Positions 1 through 10,864 of a stretch of DNA of 64,000 nt are shown piece by piece. The stretch is taken from the NCBI RefSeq assembly GCF_001984195.1, contig NZ_MTQN01000012.1:1798001-1862000 (forward strand), read 5' to 3'. The position numbers and the translations under genes were made by a program. The notes below the pieces were generated by a model. The model had not been told where the DNA came from. It made no database searches and saw nothing but the letters and a program-made list of their open reading frames with translations. How positions within the stretch are numbered: position 1 is the first letter of the stretch; each line of letters opens with the position of its first letter. Source of the stretch: Kribbella sp. ALI-6-A. GTDB taxonomy: Bacteria; Actinomycetota; Actinomycetes; Propionibacteriales; Kribbellaceae.

Positions 1-2004
1 CCGGAGATCCGGGTGCCGCACGCCTACTTCACCCGGCAGGCCGGATTCGAGCAGGACCTGACTGCCGCCGGCGCGCTGATCGAGCCGTGGCTGCCGGTGG
101 TGGACGCGCAGGAGCGGGTGGAGGTCCCGTTGGTCGACCTGCGGATCGCGCTGCAGTGCGGTGGGTCCGACGCGTTCTCCGGGATCTCGGCGAACCCGCT
201 GGCGGGCAACGTCGGCGCCGAGGTGATCCGGCACGGCGGCGCGGCCGTGCTCGCGGAGACCGACGAGCTGATCGGCGCCGAGCAGTACGTGCTGAAGAAC
301 GTCCGGGACCTCGCGACCGCGCGACGCTTCCTGGAGACCGTCCGCTCGTTCAAGGACCGGGTCGGTTGGCACGGGCACACCGCGGAGGGCAACCCGTCCG
401 GCGGAAACCTGTACCGCGGGCTCTACAACATCGTGCTGAAGTCGATCGGCGCCGCCCGCAAGCTGCCGCGCGACGTCCGGCTCGACCACGTCATCGGGTA
501 CGGCGAACCGCTGCCCGGCACCGGGTACGTCTTCATGGACAGCCCCGGCAACGACCTGGAGTCGATCGCCGGCCAGGTCGCCAGTGGCTGCAACCTGATC
601 TTCTTCACCACCGGCAACGGGTCGATCACCAACTTCCCGTTCGTGCCGACGCTCAAGTTCGTCACCACGACGGCGCGCTACGAGCACCTCCAGGCGGAGA
701 TGGACGTCGACGCCGGCCGCTACCTGACCGGTACGCCGATGGACGAGCTCACGGCGGAGACCTTCGACCTCACCGTCCGCGTCGCGTCCGGCGAGCGCAG
801 TGCCGGCGAACGAGCCGGCCACAGCCAGGTCTCCATCTGGCGCAACTGGCGCCAGTCCGGTCCGCGCGAAGGCATCTCGATCACCACCGACGGCCGGATG
901 AGCCGCCCACTGGACGACCTGCCCGCCGAAGACCGCGACGCGCTGCTGCCGGGACTTCCGCTCGACGTACCAACTGTTGAGAGGCAGGCAACAGCAGCCA
1001 GGCTTCTCTCCGTCGATGGTCGGCAACTACCCGAAGCTGTTGGCCTCATCCTGCCCACCAGCTTGTGCTCCGGGCAGATCGCCCTCCGCCTGGCCGCTCA
1101 GGCCGAAGCCGAGAAATGGGCGGGCGACGCCGTCACCCGAATGGTCGCCCTCCCGCACACCGAAGGCTGCGGGAGCTCCGGCGGCGCCTCCGAGGAGACC
1201 TTCGCCCGCACGATGCTCGGCTACCTCCTGCACCCCAACACCCGCCTGGCCCTCCTGCTCGAACACGGTTGCGAGAAGACCCACAACGACTACTTCCGCT
1301 CCAAGCTGGTCGAGGCCGGAGCGGACCCCTCGCGCTTCGGCTGGGCGAGCATCCAGGCCGACGGCGGCCTGGACGCGGTGGGCGAGCGGGTCCGCGAATG
1401 GTTCGCGAGTTTCGATCTGCCCGCACCGATCGATGTCGAGGGCAACGTCGGCGCACTGACCGTCGGCCTCGAGGCCCGCGGACCCTTGAGCGACCAGACT
1501 GCCGAGGCGATAGCGATCATCGGCAGCGAGATCGTCGGCGCCGGCGGTTCCGTCGTCCTGTCGTCCCGCGGCGGACTGCTTGCCAACAGCACGTTCCGTA
1601 CGACGGCCTTCGGCTCCACCGGCGACGTCGGCCCGACGATCGCCCACGGCCAGCGCCTGGCCGCACCGGGCTGGCACGTGATGCGCATGCCGGGCACCGA
1701 CTGGATGGAGACCGCGACCGGCTTCGGCGCCGGCGGCGTCCAGCAGATCCTGGCGCATGTTGCCGGCGGCACCTTGTCCGCACAGCGGTTCGTCCCGGTG
1801 GTGGAGTTCAGCAGCGACCCGGAGACGGTCGCCAAGTACGGCGACGACCTGGACGCGGTCGCGGCCGGTGGCCCTGCCGACCAGGCGCGCACCGGCCTGG
1901 AGGCGATCGCCGCGGTCGCGAGCCGCCTGCAGGTCCCCAAAGCAGTTGCTTCCGGCAACGTAGGTTTCCAGATCACCCGCGGTCTGCTCGGGACCTCGAT
2001 GTGA
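1..2004 (+). CDS. UxaA-family altronate/galactarate dehydratase-like protein (5' partial)
   Basis: The reading frame is open from base 1, so the true start lies left of the window; the GTG at 13 is only the first start-like codon. The first ~330 visible residues match the C-terminal domain of the UxaA/GarD sugar-acid dehydratases: GGSDAFSGISANP, GNPSGGNLYRGL, FMDSPGNDLESIAGQVASG and FFTTGNGS. These enzymes dehydrate altronate or galactarate to a 2-keto-3-deoxy acid, usually with a metal. Unusually, a second UxaA-like segment follows (central-domain motifs LPHTEGCGSSGG and LLEHGCEKTHNDYF, then a degraded C-terminal module with MRMPGTDWMETATGFGAGG), so the protein is a tandem rather than the usual ~500-residue enzyme. 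It is first in an operon of keto-sugar-acid genes. Family confident, substrate unknown. Confidence 0.8.
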   Translation, partial: PEIRVPHAYFTRQAGFEQDLTAAGALIEPWLPVVDAQERVEVPLVDLRIALQCGGSDAFSGISANPLAGNVGAEVIRHGGAAVLAETDELIGAEQYVLKNVRDLATARRFLETVRSFKDRVGWHGHTAEGNPSGGNLYRGLYNIVLKSIGAARKLPRDVRLDHVIGYGEPLPGTGYVFMDSPGNDLESIAGQVASGCNLIFFTTGNGSITNFPFVPTLKFVTTTARYEHLQAEMDVDAGRYLTGTPMDELTAETFDLTVRVASGERSAGERAGHSQVSIWRNWRQSGPREGISITTDGRMSRPLDDLPAEDRDALLPGLPLDVPTVERQATAARLLSVDGRQLPEAVGLILPTSLCSGQIALRLAAQAEAEKWAGDAVTRMVALPHTEGCGSSGGASEETFARTMLGYLLHPNTRLALLLEHGCEKTHNDYFRSKLVEAGADPSRFGWASIQADGGLDAVGERVREWFASFDLPAPIDVEGNVGALTVGLEARGPLSDQTAEAIAIIGSEIVGAGGSVVLSSRGGLLANSTFRTTAFGSTGDVGPTIAHGQRLAAPGWHVMRMPGTDWMETATGFGAGGVQQILAHVAGGTLSAQRFVPVVEFSSDPETVAKYGDDLDAVAAGGPADQARTGLEAIAAVASRLQVPKAVASGNVGFQITRGLLGTSM

Positions 2005-2015
2005 AAGGTGAACAC

Positions 2016-2906
2016 ATGCACGTGGTCCGATACCAATCCTCCGGCGGCCGTCCCCAGGCCGGTGTGCGCACCGGTGACACGGTGGCACCGGTGCTCGGCG
2101 TCACCGACCTGGCCGAACTGCTCCGGCTGACCGCCGAGGAGTTCCGCGCGGCGGTGGCCAAGACCGGCCCCGAGCTGCCGGTCAGCGAGGTCCGGCTGCT
2201 GCCGCCGCTCGACGGTCGCGGTGAGGTCTGGTGCGCGGGCGTCACCTACGAGCGGTCTCGCGGCGCCCGAATGGAGGAGAGCAGCGAGCAGGACGTGTAC
2301 GACCGGGTGTACTCGGCCAAGCGTCCGGAGCTGTTCCTGAAGTCGCCGGCCTGGCGCCTCGTCACCGACGGCGACCCGGTCGGGATCCGCGTCGACTCCG
2401 GTCACGACGTACCGGAGCCCGAGCTGGCCGTGGTCGCCAACGCGCACGGCGAGATCGTCGGCTTCACGGTCTGCAACGACATGAGCTCGCGCTCGATCGA
2501 GGGCGAGAACCCGCTCTACATCCCGCAGGCCAAGGTGTTCGCCGGGGGCTGCGCGCTGTCCACCGGCATCCGGCCGGCCTGGGAGGTCGGCGATCCGAAG
2601 AACCTGACCATCGACCTGGTGATCCGGCGTGGCGGCGACGAGGTGTTCACCGGAACGACGTCGACCGCGCAGCTCGTCCGCGAGCTGCAGGACCTGATCG
2701 ACGTGCTGTTCGTGCCCAACGACTTCCCCGACGGCGTGATCCTGGCCACCGGGACCGGCATCGTGCCCGAGCTGGACTTCGCGCTGCAGGCCGGTGACGT
2801 GGTGGAGATCGCCATCGCGGAGGTCGGCACGCTGACGAATACGGTGGAGGTGGGCCGGGAACCCTTCACCTTCCTGGCCGCCGAGACCCTGGAGGAGAAC
2901 CGATGA
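2016..2906 (+). CDS. FAH-family 2-keto-3-deoxy-sugar-acid dehydratase/hydrolase
   Basis: 296 residues, starting at an ATG 11 bases after the UxaA stop, with AAAGGTG as ribosome site. The C-terminal two thirds carry fumarylacetoacetate-hydrolase-fold signatures: VWCAGVTYERSR, a metal-site region with VPEPELAVVANAHGE, then VCNDMSSRSIEGENPLYIPQ and FAGGCALSTGI. In sugar-acid oxidation this fold is used by 2-keto-3-deoxy-D-xylonate dehydratase (XylX, Caulobacter) and a type of L-2-keto-3-deoxyarabonate dehydratase, which make alpha-ketoglutarate semialdehyde. The next gene oxidises that product and the one after supplies the keto-deoxy acid, so that role is the best inference. The ATG of the aldehyde dehydrogenase overlaps this stop by four bases (ATGA). 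An alternative is a 2,4-diketo-3-deoxy-fuconate-type hydrolase. Confidence 0.82.
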   Translation: MHVVRYQSSGGRPQAGVRTGDTVAPVLGVTDLAELLRLTAEEFRAAVAKTGPELPVSEVRLLPPLDGRGEVWCAGVTYERSRGARMEESSEQDVYDRVYSAKRPELFLKSPAWRLVTDGDPVGIRVDSGHDVPEPELAVVANAHGEIVGFTVCNDMSSRSIEGENPLYIPQAKVFAGGCALSTGIRPAWEVGDPKNLTIDLVIRRGGDEVFTGTTSTAQLVRELQDLIDVLFVPNDFPDGVILATGTGIVPELDFALQAGDVVEIAIAEVGTLTNTVEVGREPFTFLAAETLEENR

Positions 2907-4356
2907 CCCCCGACACCACTCCCGCCGAGCTGGAGCAGGCCCTCACCGACGCCGCCGAGGCCGCCGCGCCGCTGGCCGCTTCCGCCCCCGCCGAGCGGGC
3001 CGGCTGGATCCGTGCGGTGGCCGACGCGCTGGACGCGGCCGCCGACGAGCTGGTGCCGATCGGGATGCGCGAGACGTCGCTGCCCGAGGCGCGGTTGCGA
3101 GGCGAGGTCGCGCGCAGTTCCGGCCAGCTGCGGATGTTCGCCGAGGTGCTCGAGGAGGGCTCGCTGCTCGAGGTTGTCATCGACACCGCCGACCCGAACG
3201 CCAAGCCGGTCCCGCGGCCGGACCTGCGGCGCGTGCTGGTCCCGCTCGGTCCGGTGCTCGTGTTTGCCGCGAGCAACTTCCCGTTCGCGTTCAGCGTCTG
3301 CGGCGGCGACACCGCGTCGGCGCTGGCGGCCGGCTGCCCGGTCGTCGTGAAGGCGCACCCCGGTCACCCGGAGCTGTCGGTGAAGACCGCCGAGGTGATG
3401 ATGGAGGCGCTGCGGACGGCGGGCGCGCCGGCCGGGACGTTCGGGCTGATCCAGGGCTACGACGTCGGCGTGAACGCGCTGAAGGACCCGCGGATCACCG
3501 CCGCCGGCTTCACCGGTTCGGTACCGGCCGGCAAGGCGCTGCACGAGATCGCGGTGACGCGGCCGGAGCCGATCCCGTTCTACGGCGAGCTCGGCAGCCT
3601 CAACCCGGTGTTCGTCACCCAGGCCGCGATCGATGCCCGCGGCAAGGACATCGCGAGCGGGTACGTCGCGTCGTACACGCTGGGGGTCGGGCAGTTCTGC
3701 ACCAAGCCGGGGCTGCTGTTCCTGCCGGCCGGGCACGGGCTGCAGGAGCAGCTCGTCGAGGCAACCGGTGGGGTCGCCGCCGCGACCATGTTGAACGAGC
3801 GGATCGCCGAGGGCTTCGCCTCGGGGCTGGACCGGCTGCGCAAGGTCGACGGGCTGCGCGTGTGGAGCGAAGGCGGCGGCGCGACGCTGCTGCAGACCAC
3901 CGTGCCGGAACTGCTGGCCCGCTCCGACGAGATTCTCGAGGAGTGCTTCGGACCGGTCTCGATCGTGGTCGAGTACGCGTCGGTCGACGAGCTGGTCGCC
4001 GGCGTCGAGGCGTTCGGTGGCAACCTGACCGCGACGCTGCACGCCGAGGCCGAGCCGGACGCCGAGCTCGCCGCGCGGCTGCTTCCGTTGCTGACGGCAA
4101 GGGCCGGCCGCGTGCTGTGGAACGGCTGGCCGACGGGTGTGGCCGTCTCCTGGGCGCAGCACCACGGTGGCCCGTTCCCGTCGACGGTCGGATCGATCCA
4201 CACCAGCGTCGGGGTGACGGCGGCCCGGCGGTTCCAGCGGCCGGTCGCCTACCAGGACACGCCGGACGCCGTACTGCCCGCCGTACTGCAGGACAAGAAC
4301 CCGGCCGGCATCAGCCGCCGGGTGAACGGGACGATCACCACCGCGGAGGTATCTCG

Positions 4357-4360
<4 letters not shown>
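2903..4360 (+). CDS. alpha-ketoglutarate semialdehyde (2,5-dioxovalerate) dehydrogenase
   Basis: 485 residues, an NAD(P)+-dependent aldehyde dehydrogenase. Visible motifs are the cofactor-binding stretch VFAASNFPFAFSVCGGDTAS, the GFTGSVPAGKALHEIA helix, the ELGSLNPVFV segment with the general-base Glu, and the catalytic Cys in GVGQFCTKPG (about residue 266). The ASNFPFAFS/ELGSLNP/QFCTKPG combination is typical of the subfamily that oxidises 2,5-dioxovalerate to 2-oxoglutarate, the last step of non-phosphorylative pentose and hexarate catabolism. It lies between the FAH-fold and IlvD/Edd enzymes, with ATGA overlaps at both ends, so the three are translationally coupled. The cytoplasmic product would feed the TCA cycle. 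Confidence 0.88.
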
Positions 4361-6233
<1,873 letters not shown>

Positions 6234-6234
<1 letters not shown>

Positions 6235-7544
6235 TGACCGGCTGGGGGCCGTTCGAGGCCATCCGTGGGCTGCGGCCTGAGGGCACCTTGCCTCAGGTCA
6301 CGCCGGTTCGGCGGTTGATCCCTGATCTTCCGACCGAGACCGACCCGTACGGCGCGGCGCGGGCCGCGCTGGCCGAGTTGCCCGCGGCGATCCAGCCGGG
6401 CGCCAGGATCGCCGTGACTGCGGGGAGCCGCGGGATCCGGGACCTCGTGCCGGTGGTGAAGGCGGCCGTGGACTGGCTTCGCGACGCGGGTGCCGACCCG
6501 TTCGTCGTACCGGCGATGGGTTCGCACGGTGGCGCGACGGCCGAAGGGCAACGAGAAATGCTGGCGGGCCTCGGCGTGACGCCGGAGTCCGTCGGTTGCC
6601 CGGTCGAGGCGACGATGGAGACCGTTGTCGTCGGCAAGCTCGACGACGGCACCCCGGTGCACCACGACGCGATCGCCGCCGCGGCGGACGGTGTGCTGCT
6701 GGTCAACCGGGTCAAACCGCACACCGACTTCCACGGACCGGTCGAGAGCGGGCTGGCCAAGATCCTCGCGATCGGCCTCGGCAACCATCGCGGCGCGGCC
6801 TCGCTGCACGCCGGCGGCATCCCGTCGCTGGGCGGCGCGATCGAGGCCGCCGCCCGGATCGTCGTTGCCGAGGGCAAGATCCTGGGCGGCCTGGCGATCC
6901 TGGAGAACGCCGTCGACCAGACCGCGACCGTCGAGTTCCTACCACCCGACGGGATCGGCGCCGCCGCCGAGAACGCCCTGCTGCAGCGCGCCGGCAGCCT
7001 GATGGGCCGGCTGCCGTTCGACGAGCTGGACGTGCTGGTGGTCGACGAGATGGGCAAGGACAAGTCCGGCACCGGGATGGATACCAACGTGATCGGCCGG
7101 TGCTGGGTGCACGGGATTCCCGAGTTCGAGCTGCCGTCGATCGCCGCGATCACCGTGCACCGGCTGACGGAGGCGTCGCACGGCAACGCGTCCGGTCTCG
7201 GTCTGGCCGACGTGATCCCGGCCCGGATCCTGGAGCAGATCGACCTGCGCGCGAGCTACGTGAACGCGCTGACGTCGGGCGCCGGGGGAGCGCGCCGGTC
7301 GCGGCTGCCGATGGTGCTGGAGAACGACGCGGCCGCCGTACTGGCTGCCGCGGCGATGAGTGGGCGGCGGGACTGGTCGGAGCTTCGGCTGGCCCGGATC
7401 CGCGACACGTTGTCGCCGCACGAGTTGCTGGTGTCGCCTGCGCTGCTGGAGGAGGCGGGCGACCGGTTCGACCTGGAGATCAGCGGGACAGCGCGAGACC
7501 TGACCGACGCGTCGGGCTCGCTCGGGAGCTGGGGAGAGGTATGA
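6234..7544 (+). CDS. LarA-like (lactate racemase N-terminal domain, DUF2088) protein
   Basis: 436 residues; the ATG at 6234 shares a base with the preceding TGA (TGATG). The body matches the LarA/DUF2088 family: VTAGSRGIRDLVPVV, VPAMGSHGGATAEGQ, VNRVKPHTDFHGPVESG and LAKILAIGLGNHRGAAS. The known member LarA is a Ni-pincer-dependent lactate racemase; paralogues racemise or epimerise other 2-hydroxyacids. No LarB/C/E cofactor genes are visible nearby, so pincer use is not shown. The next two genes are coupled, and the last is a 2-hydroxyacid-type FAD oxidase, which supports handling of a hydroxyacid or aldonate stereoisomer. Exact substrate unknown. Confidence 0.7.
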
Positions 7545-8401
7545 AGCTGCAGGAAGCACGCGCGTTGCTGGCCGAGCGGGGATTCGGCGCGGCCGGCGAC
7601 TCGGACAAGCGGTTCGCCGACGGTACGGCGTACAAGGTGGAGATCCCGAGCTGCGAGGGCCCGGCGGTGATGCGGGCCGTGCTCGACGAGGCGGCCGCGC
7701 GCGACGTGACCGTCGACCGGATCTCGCAGGGCAGTGGCGTGATGATGCTGACCGACGGCGAGATCCGCGAGATGGTCAAGCTCGGGGAGTCCAGCGACGT
7801 CGAGGTCTGCCTGTTCCTCGGGCCGCGCGGTTCCTGGGACATCGGCGGGCAGGCGAAGGTGTCGGCGGCGGTCGGTGGTGTTGCGCGGGGCAACGAGCTG
7901 GTTGCCGCGTCGCTGTGTGACGCGTACCGGGCGGTCGATCTCGGAGTCCGGAGTCTGCTGGTCGGCGATCTCGGGGTGCTGGAGCTGCTCGGGTCCTTGA
8001 AGCAGGAAGGTTCGCTGCCCGAGGACCTGGTGCTGAAGACGTCGGTGCTGATGCCGTTGCCCAACGCACCGACTGCGGCGCTGTACGAGCGGCTGGGGGC
8101 AACGAGTCTGAACGTCTCGACCGACCTGCCGGTGCCGGTGCTGGCCGAGATCCGGTCGGTGACCTCGGTGCCGATCGACATGTACATCGAGGTCCCGGAC
8201 GACCAGGGCGGGCACGTGCGGTTCTACGACGTACCGGACGTCGTACGGGTCGCGGCGCCGGTCTATCTCAAGATGGGGCTGCGGAACGCGCCGAACATCT
8301 ACCCGGTCGGCCTTCACCTGGCCGCGACCGCGGAGGCGCTCGGTCGCGAACGCGTGCGGCGGGCCGAGCTGATCCTGCGTCTGCTGGCGGAGCAGGGCTG
8401 A
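7541..8401 (+). CDS. peptidase U32-like TIM-barrel protein
   Basis: 286 residues; GGGGAGAGGT precedes the ATG, which overlaps the LarA-like stop by four bases. The sequence reads as an alpha/beta barrel: an N-terminal KVEIPSCEGPAVMRAVLDEA strand-helix, DRISQGSGVMMLTDGEI, VCLFLGPRGSW, LGVRSLLVGDLGVLELL, LNVSTDLPVPVLAEIRS and a C-terminal PVYLKMGLRNAPNIYPVG. This resembles proteins annotated as U32-family in actinobacteria, but the U32 catalytic pattern is not obvious, so peptidase activity should not be assumed. Conserved coupling with the LarA-like gene before it and the FAD oxidase after it (their ATG and stop overlap at 8399-8401) suggests a metabolic aldolase- or isomerase-like role. Function uncertain. 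Confidence 0.55.
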   Translation: MKLQEARALLAERGFGAAGDSDKRFADGTAYKVEIPSCEGPAVMRAVLDEAAARDVTVDRISQGSGVMMLTDGEIREMVKLGESSDVEVCLFLGPRGSWDIGGQAKVSAAVGGVARGNELVAASLCDAYRAVDLGVRSLLVGDLGVLELLGSLKQEGSLPEDLVLKTSVLMPLPNAPTAALYERLGATSLNVSTDLPVPVLAEIRSVTSVPIDMYIEVPDDQGGHVRFYDVPDVVRVAAPVYLKMGLRNAPNIYPVGLHLAATAEALGRERVRRAELILRLLAEQG

Positions 8402-9777
8402 TGAGCGGGGACCAGCTGGTCGCACGGCTCAGGTCGGCGCTGGGCGACAAGAGTGTCGTCACCGACGCCGACGTGCTGGACGCTCATCGCAGCGACACCG
8501 CGACGTTCTGCACAGCCGGCGTACCGCTGGTGATGGTCCGGCCCGGCTCGACCGCCGAGGTGCAGGAGGTCGTCCGGGCCGCCGGCGAGTACGGCGTACC
8601 GATCGTGACGCAGGGCGCCCGGACCGGATTGTCCGGCGCCGCGAACGCGATCGACGGGTGCGTCCTGCTGTCGACCGCGCGGATGAACCAGATCCTCGAA
8701 GTCTCGGTCGAGGACCAGGTCGCCGTGGTCCAGCCGGGCGTGATCAACGCGGACCTGTCCCGCGCGGTGCTCGAGCAGGGGCTGTTCTACCCGCCGGACC
8801 CATCGTCGTGGGAGATGTCGACGGTCGGCGGCAACATCGCCACGAACGCGGGCGGCCTGTGCTGCGTGAAGTACGGCGTGACCGGCGACTTCGTTCGGGG
8901 GCTGGAGGTCGTGCTCGCCTCCGGAGAGGTCGTGCGCACCGGTCGTCGTTCGGCGAAGGGTGTCGCGGGTTACGACCTCTCGCAGGTGATCGTGGGGTCC
9001 GAGGGAACGTTGGGCATCGTCACCGAGGCGACGCTAGCGTTGCGGCCGGCGCCCGAGGCTGCACTGACCGCCGCCGCGACGTTCCTGTCCGTGGAGGACG
9101 GCGTCGCCGCCGCGGCGGCCGTGATGGCCTCGGGGCTGCGGCCGTCGCTGCTCGAGTTCCTCGACGGCGTCACGGCCCGGGCGATCCAGAACTACCGCGA
9201 CATGGGCCTGCCGGCGAACGTCGGGTCGTTGCTGATGGCACAGTCCGACCGCGGCCCGCGCGCCGCCGAGGACGTCGCCGCGATCGCGGAGATCTGCACC
9301 GCCCACGGCGCGGTCGACGTCGCGGTCGCCTCCGACGCGGAGGAGTCCGCGATGCTGCTGGAAGCCCGGCGGCTCGTCCACTACGCGCTTGAACCCCTCG
9401 GCACCACGCTGATCGACGACGTCGCGGTACCGCGGTCGCAACTGGTCGCGTTGCTGCACGGCATCGAGGCGATCAGCAAGCAGTACGACGTACTGATCGC
9501 ATGCCCGGGGCACATCGGCGACGGCAACATGCATCCGACGGTCGTCTTCGACAAGGACGATCCGGCCGCCGAGGCTCGTGCGCTGGAGGCTTTCGGTGCG
9601 GTGATGGACCTCGGTCTGTCGCTCGGCGGGACGATCACCGGCGAGCACGGCGTCGGCAAACTGAAACGCCAATGGCTGGCTCAGGAGCTCGGCCCTGTCG
9701 GTCTGCAGTTGCAGCGCAACGTCAAGGCAGCCTTCGATCCGCAGGGTCTGCTCAACCCCGACAAGCTGTTCCTCTGA
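8401..9777 (+). CDS. FAD-binding oxidoreductase, GlcD / D-lactate dehydrogenase type
   Basis: 458 residues. The N-terminal FAD-binding type-4 (VAO/PCMH) domain shows VMVRPGSTAEVQEVVR, VTQGARTGLSGAAN, YPPDPSSWEMSTVGGNIATN, the AGGLCCVKYGVTGDFV loop and GSEGTLGIVTEATLAL; the C-terminal FAD-oxidase cap ends with CPGHIGDGNMHP and EHGVGKLKRQWL, the usual metal/substrate His motifs. Relatives oxidise D-lactate, glycolate, D-2-hydroxyglutarate or aldonates to 2-oxoacids. No GlcE/GlcF partners follow. It is the last gene of the operon begun before base 1, and its TGA at 9775 is almost contiguous with the stop of the convergent hydrolase gene. Substrate not decidable from sequence. Confidence 0.82.
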   Translation: MSGDQLVARLRSALGDKSVVTDADVLDAHRSDTATFCTAGVPLVMVRPGSTAEVQEVVRAAGEYGVPIVTQGARTGLSGAANAIDGCVLLSTARMNQILEVSVEDQVAVVQPGVINADLSRAVLEQGLFYPPDPSSWEMSTVGGNIATNAGGLCCVKYGVTGDFVRGLEVVLASGEVVRTGRRSAKGVAGYDLSQVIVGSEGTLGIVTEATLALRPAPEAALTAAATFLSVEDGVAAAAAVMASGLRPSLLEFLDGVTARAIQNYRDMGLPANVGSLLMAQSDRGPRAAEDVAAIAEICTAHGAVDVAVASDAEESAMLLEARRLVHYALEPLGTTLIDDVAVPRSQLVALLHGIEAISKQYDVLIACPGHIGDGNMHPTVVFDKDDPAAEARALEAFGAVMDLGLSLGGTITGEHGVGKLKRQWLAQELGPVGLQLQRNVKAAFDPQGLLNPDKLFL

Positions 9778-9781
9778 CCGG

Positions 9782-10390
9782 TCAGCGGAGATAGTCGGCG
9801 GTGGCGGCGATCATCTCCGCGGTGATCTCGTGGCCGGTGTCCTGGAAGATCAGCTCAGTCAGAGCGGTCCGCTGCCGTAGCCAGTCGGAGGTGTAGTCGG
9901 CGAGATCGGCCGGGATCGCGGTGTCCTGCCCGCCGCGAATGTTCAGCACCGGCGGGCGGGCTGTTCGTAGTTCGTCGTCCGGGCCGGTCAGTTCGGGGGC
10001 CATGAACCCGCAAAACTGCACAACGGCGGCGAACCGTCGCGGCGCCGCCTGCAGCAGTTGCAAGGCGGTGGAGCCACCTTGGGAGAAGCCGACCAGCTTG
10101 ACCGGACCGAAGCCACGCAGGCCGTCGATCCACATCAGGAGGTCGTCGATGACCGCGCGGATCTCGCCGATCGCCGCGCCGTCGTCGGTCCACTCCGGAG
10201 CCCAGGCCCAGCGATCACTCCAGGGAATCGGCCCACGCAGCGACACCCCGACCGCCCCGTCCGGCAGCGCGGGGAAGAAGCGCGTCATGTCCTGCTCGGT
10301 CCCGTACCGCCCGTGCAGCAACACGACCAGCGACCGGCCGCCCCGCTGATCCTCGTCGGCCGACCACACCATCGCGTCCACGTCGAGCAT
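9782..10390 (-). CDS. alpha/beta-hydrolase, phospholipase/carboxylesterase family
   Basis: 202 residues from an ATG at 10390; the frame stays open further upstream but that extension is Arg-rich and not protein-like. Motifs: LVVLLHGRYGTEQDM (oxyanion loop), KLVGFSQGGSTALQLL (nucleophile Ser in GFSQGG), VLNIRGGQDTAIP (catalytic Asp) and FQDTGHEITAEMI (catalytic His). Length and the G-F-S-Q-G-G elbow match the bacterial carboxylesterase YpfH/YtaP group. It converges on the FAD oxidase gene with a 4-base gap. Likely a cytoplasmic small-ester hydrolase; substrate unknown. Confidence 0.78.
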   Translation of the reverse strand: MLDVDAMVWSADEDQRGGRSLVVLLHGRYGTEQDMTRFFPALPDGAVGVSLRGPIPWSDRWAWAPEWTDDGAAIGEIRAVIDDLLMWIDGLRGFGPVKLVGFSQGGSTALQLLQAAPRRFAAVVQFCGFMAPELTGPDDELRTARPPVLNIRGGQDTAIPADLADYTSDWLRQRTALTELIFQDTGHEITAEMIAATADYLR

Positions 10391-10428
10391 GCGCCCAGTC
10401 TCGCAGCTCCGCCGGCGGTGGCACGGAG

Positions 10429-10752
10429 TTGCTCGCCGACGGGTTCGCTGACGGCGTACGCAACAACCTCGACGGCACCCTCGCCACCGTACGCCGCGTC
10501 CTGAACCCAGGCGGGGTCTTCGCCTTCTCAATCCTGCGTCCGTGCTTCCCCGGCGTCTCCAACGCCTGGCCCTCCGACGGTTCGTACTACGCCGAGCGCT
10601 GGTGGTAAGCCGACGGGACCTTGTCGACCCTTCGCCGGCACGGTTTCGTCCTCGACGACCTCGCCGAGCCGAAGCCATCGCTCGACCCGGAGTCGCCCCG
10701 CGCCGCCATGGCGGCGTACCCGGTCTTCCTCGTCGCGAGGTTCCTGCGCTAG
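10429..10752 (+). pseudogene. remnant of a class I SAM-dependent methyltransferase
   Basis: No start and no SAM-binding motif I are present. The frame reads LLADGFADGVRNNLDGTLA, then VRRVLNPGGVFAFSILRPCF (motif post-II/III of UbiE/Methyltransf_11 enzymes), is interrupted by TAA at 10606-10608, and continues in the same frame as LRRHGFVLDDLAEPKPSLDP and YPVFLVARFLR to TAG at 10750. The N-terminal half and the segment just after the internal stop are deleted. The stop lies only 2 bases from the 3' end of the tRNA-like gene on the other strand. Confidence 0.75.
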
Positions 10753-10753
10753 G

Positions 10754-10822
10754 TCTCCCTGCCTGGAGTCGAACCAGGGACCCGGCCTTCGGAGGGCCAG
10801 GCGTGCATCCGTCACCAGGGAG
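10754..10822 (-). tRNA. irregular tRNA-like gene, anticodon CCG (Arg)
   Basis: Read on the minus strand: a perfect 7-bp acceptor stem (CTCCCTG with CAGGGAG), an anticodon arm of GGCC/GGCC plus a wobble pair around loop CTCCGAA (anticodon CCG, T33 present), and a perfect 5-bp T stem CCTGG/CCAGG around TTCGACT. Only ~16 bases lie between the acceptor and anticodon stems, so the D arm is at most a 3-bp GTG/CAC hairpin and bases 8-9 seem missing. Total 69 nt, no encoded CCA. It is the last element of the minus-strand RNA-repair unit. It may be a tRNA mimic, a degenerate tRNA, or a functional minimal-D-arm tRNA. Confidence 0.6.
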
Positions 10823-10825
10823 TCG

Positions 10826-10856
10826 CCGGCGGCCCGTCCCCTGCGCGGGCCGCCGG
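10826..10856 (-). other. perfect 11-bp hairpin between the Cys/His ORF and the Arg tRNA-like gene
   Basis: CCGGCGGCCCG at 10826-10836 pairs perfectly with CGGGCCGCCGG at 10846-10856 around a 9-base loop. No T tract follows on the minus strand, and the tRNA-like gene starts 3 bases later, so it looks more like a processing or spacing hairpin than a terminator. Confidence 0.55.
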
Positions 10857-10864
10857 ACTTCGAT

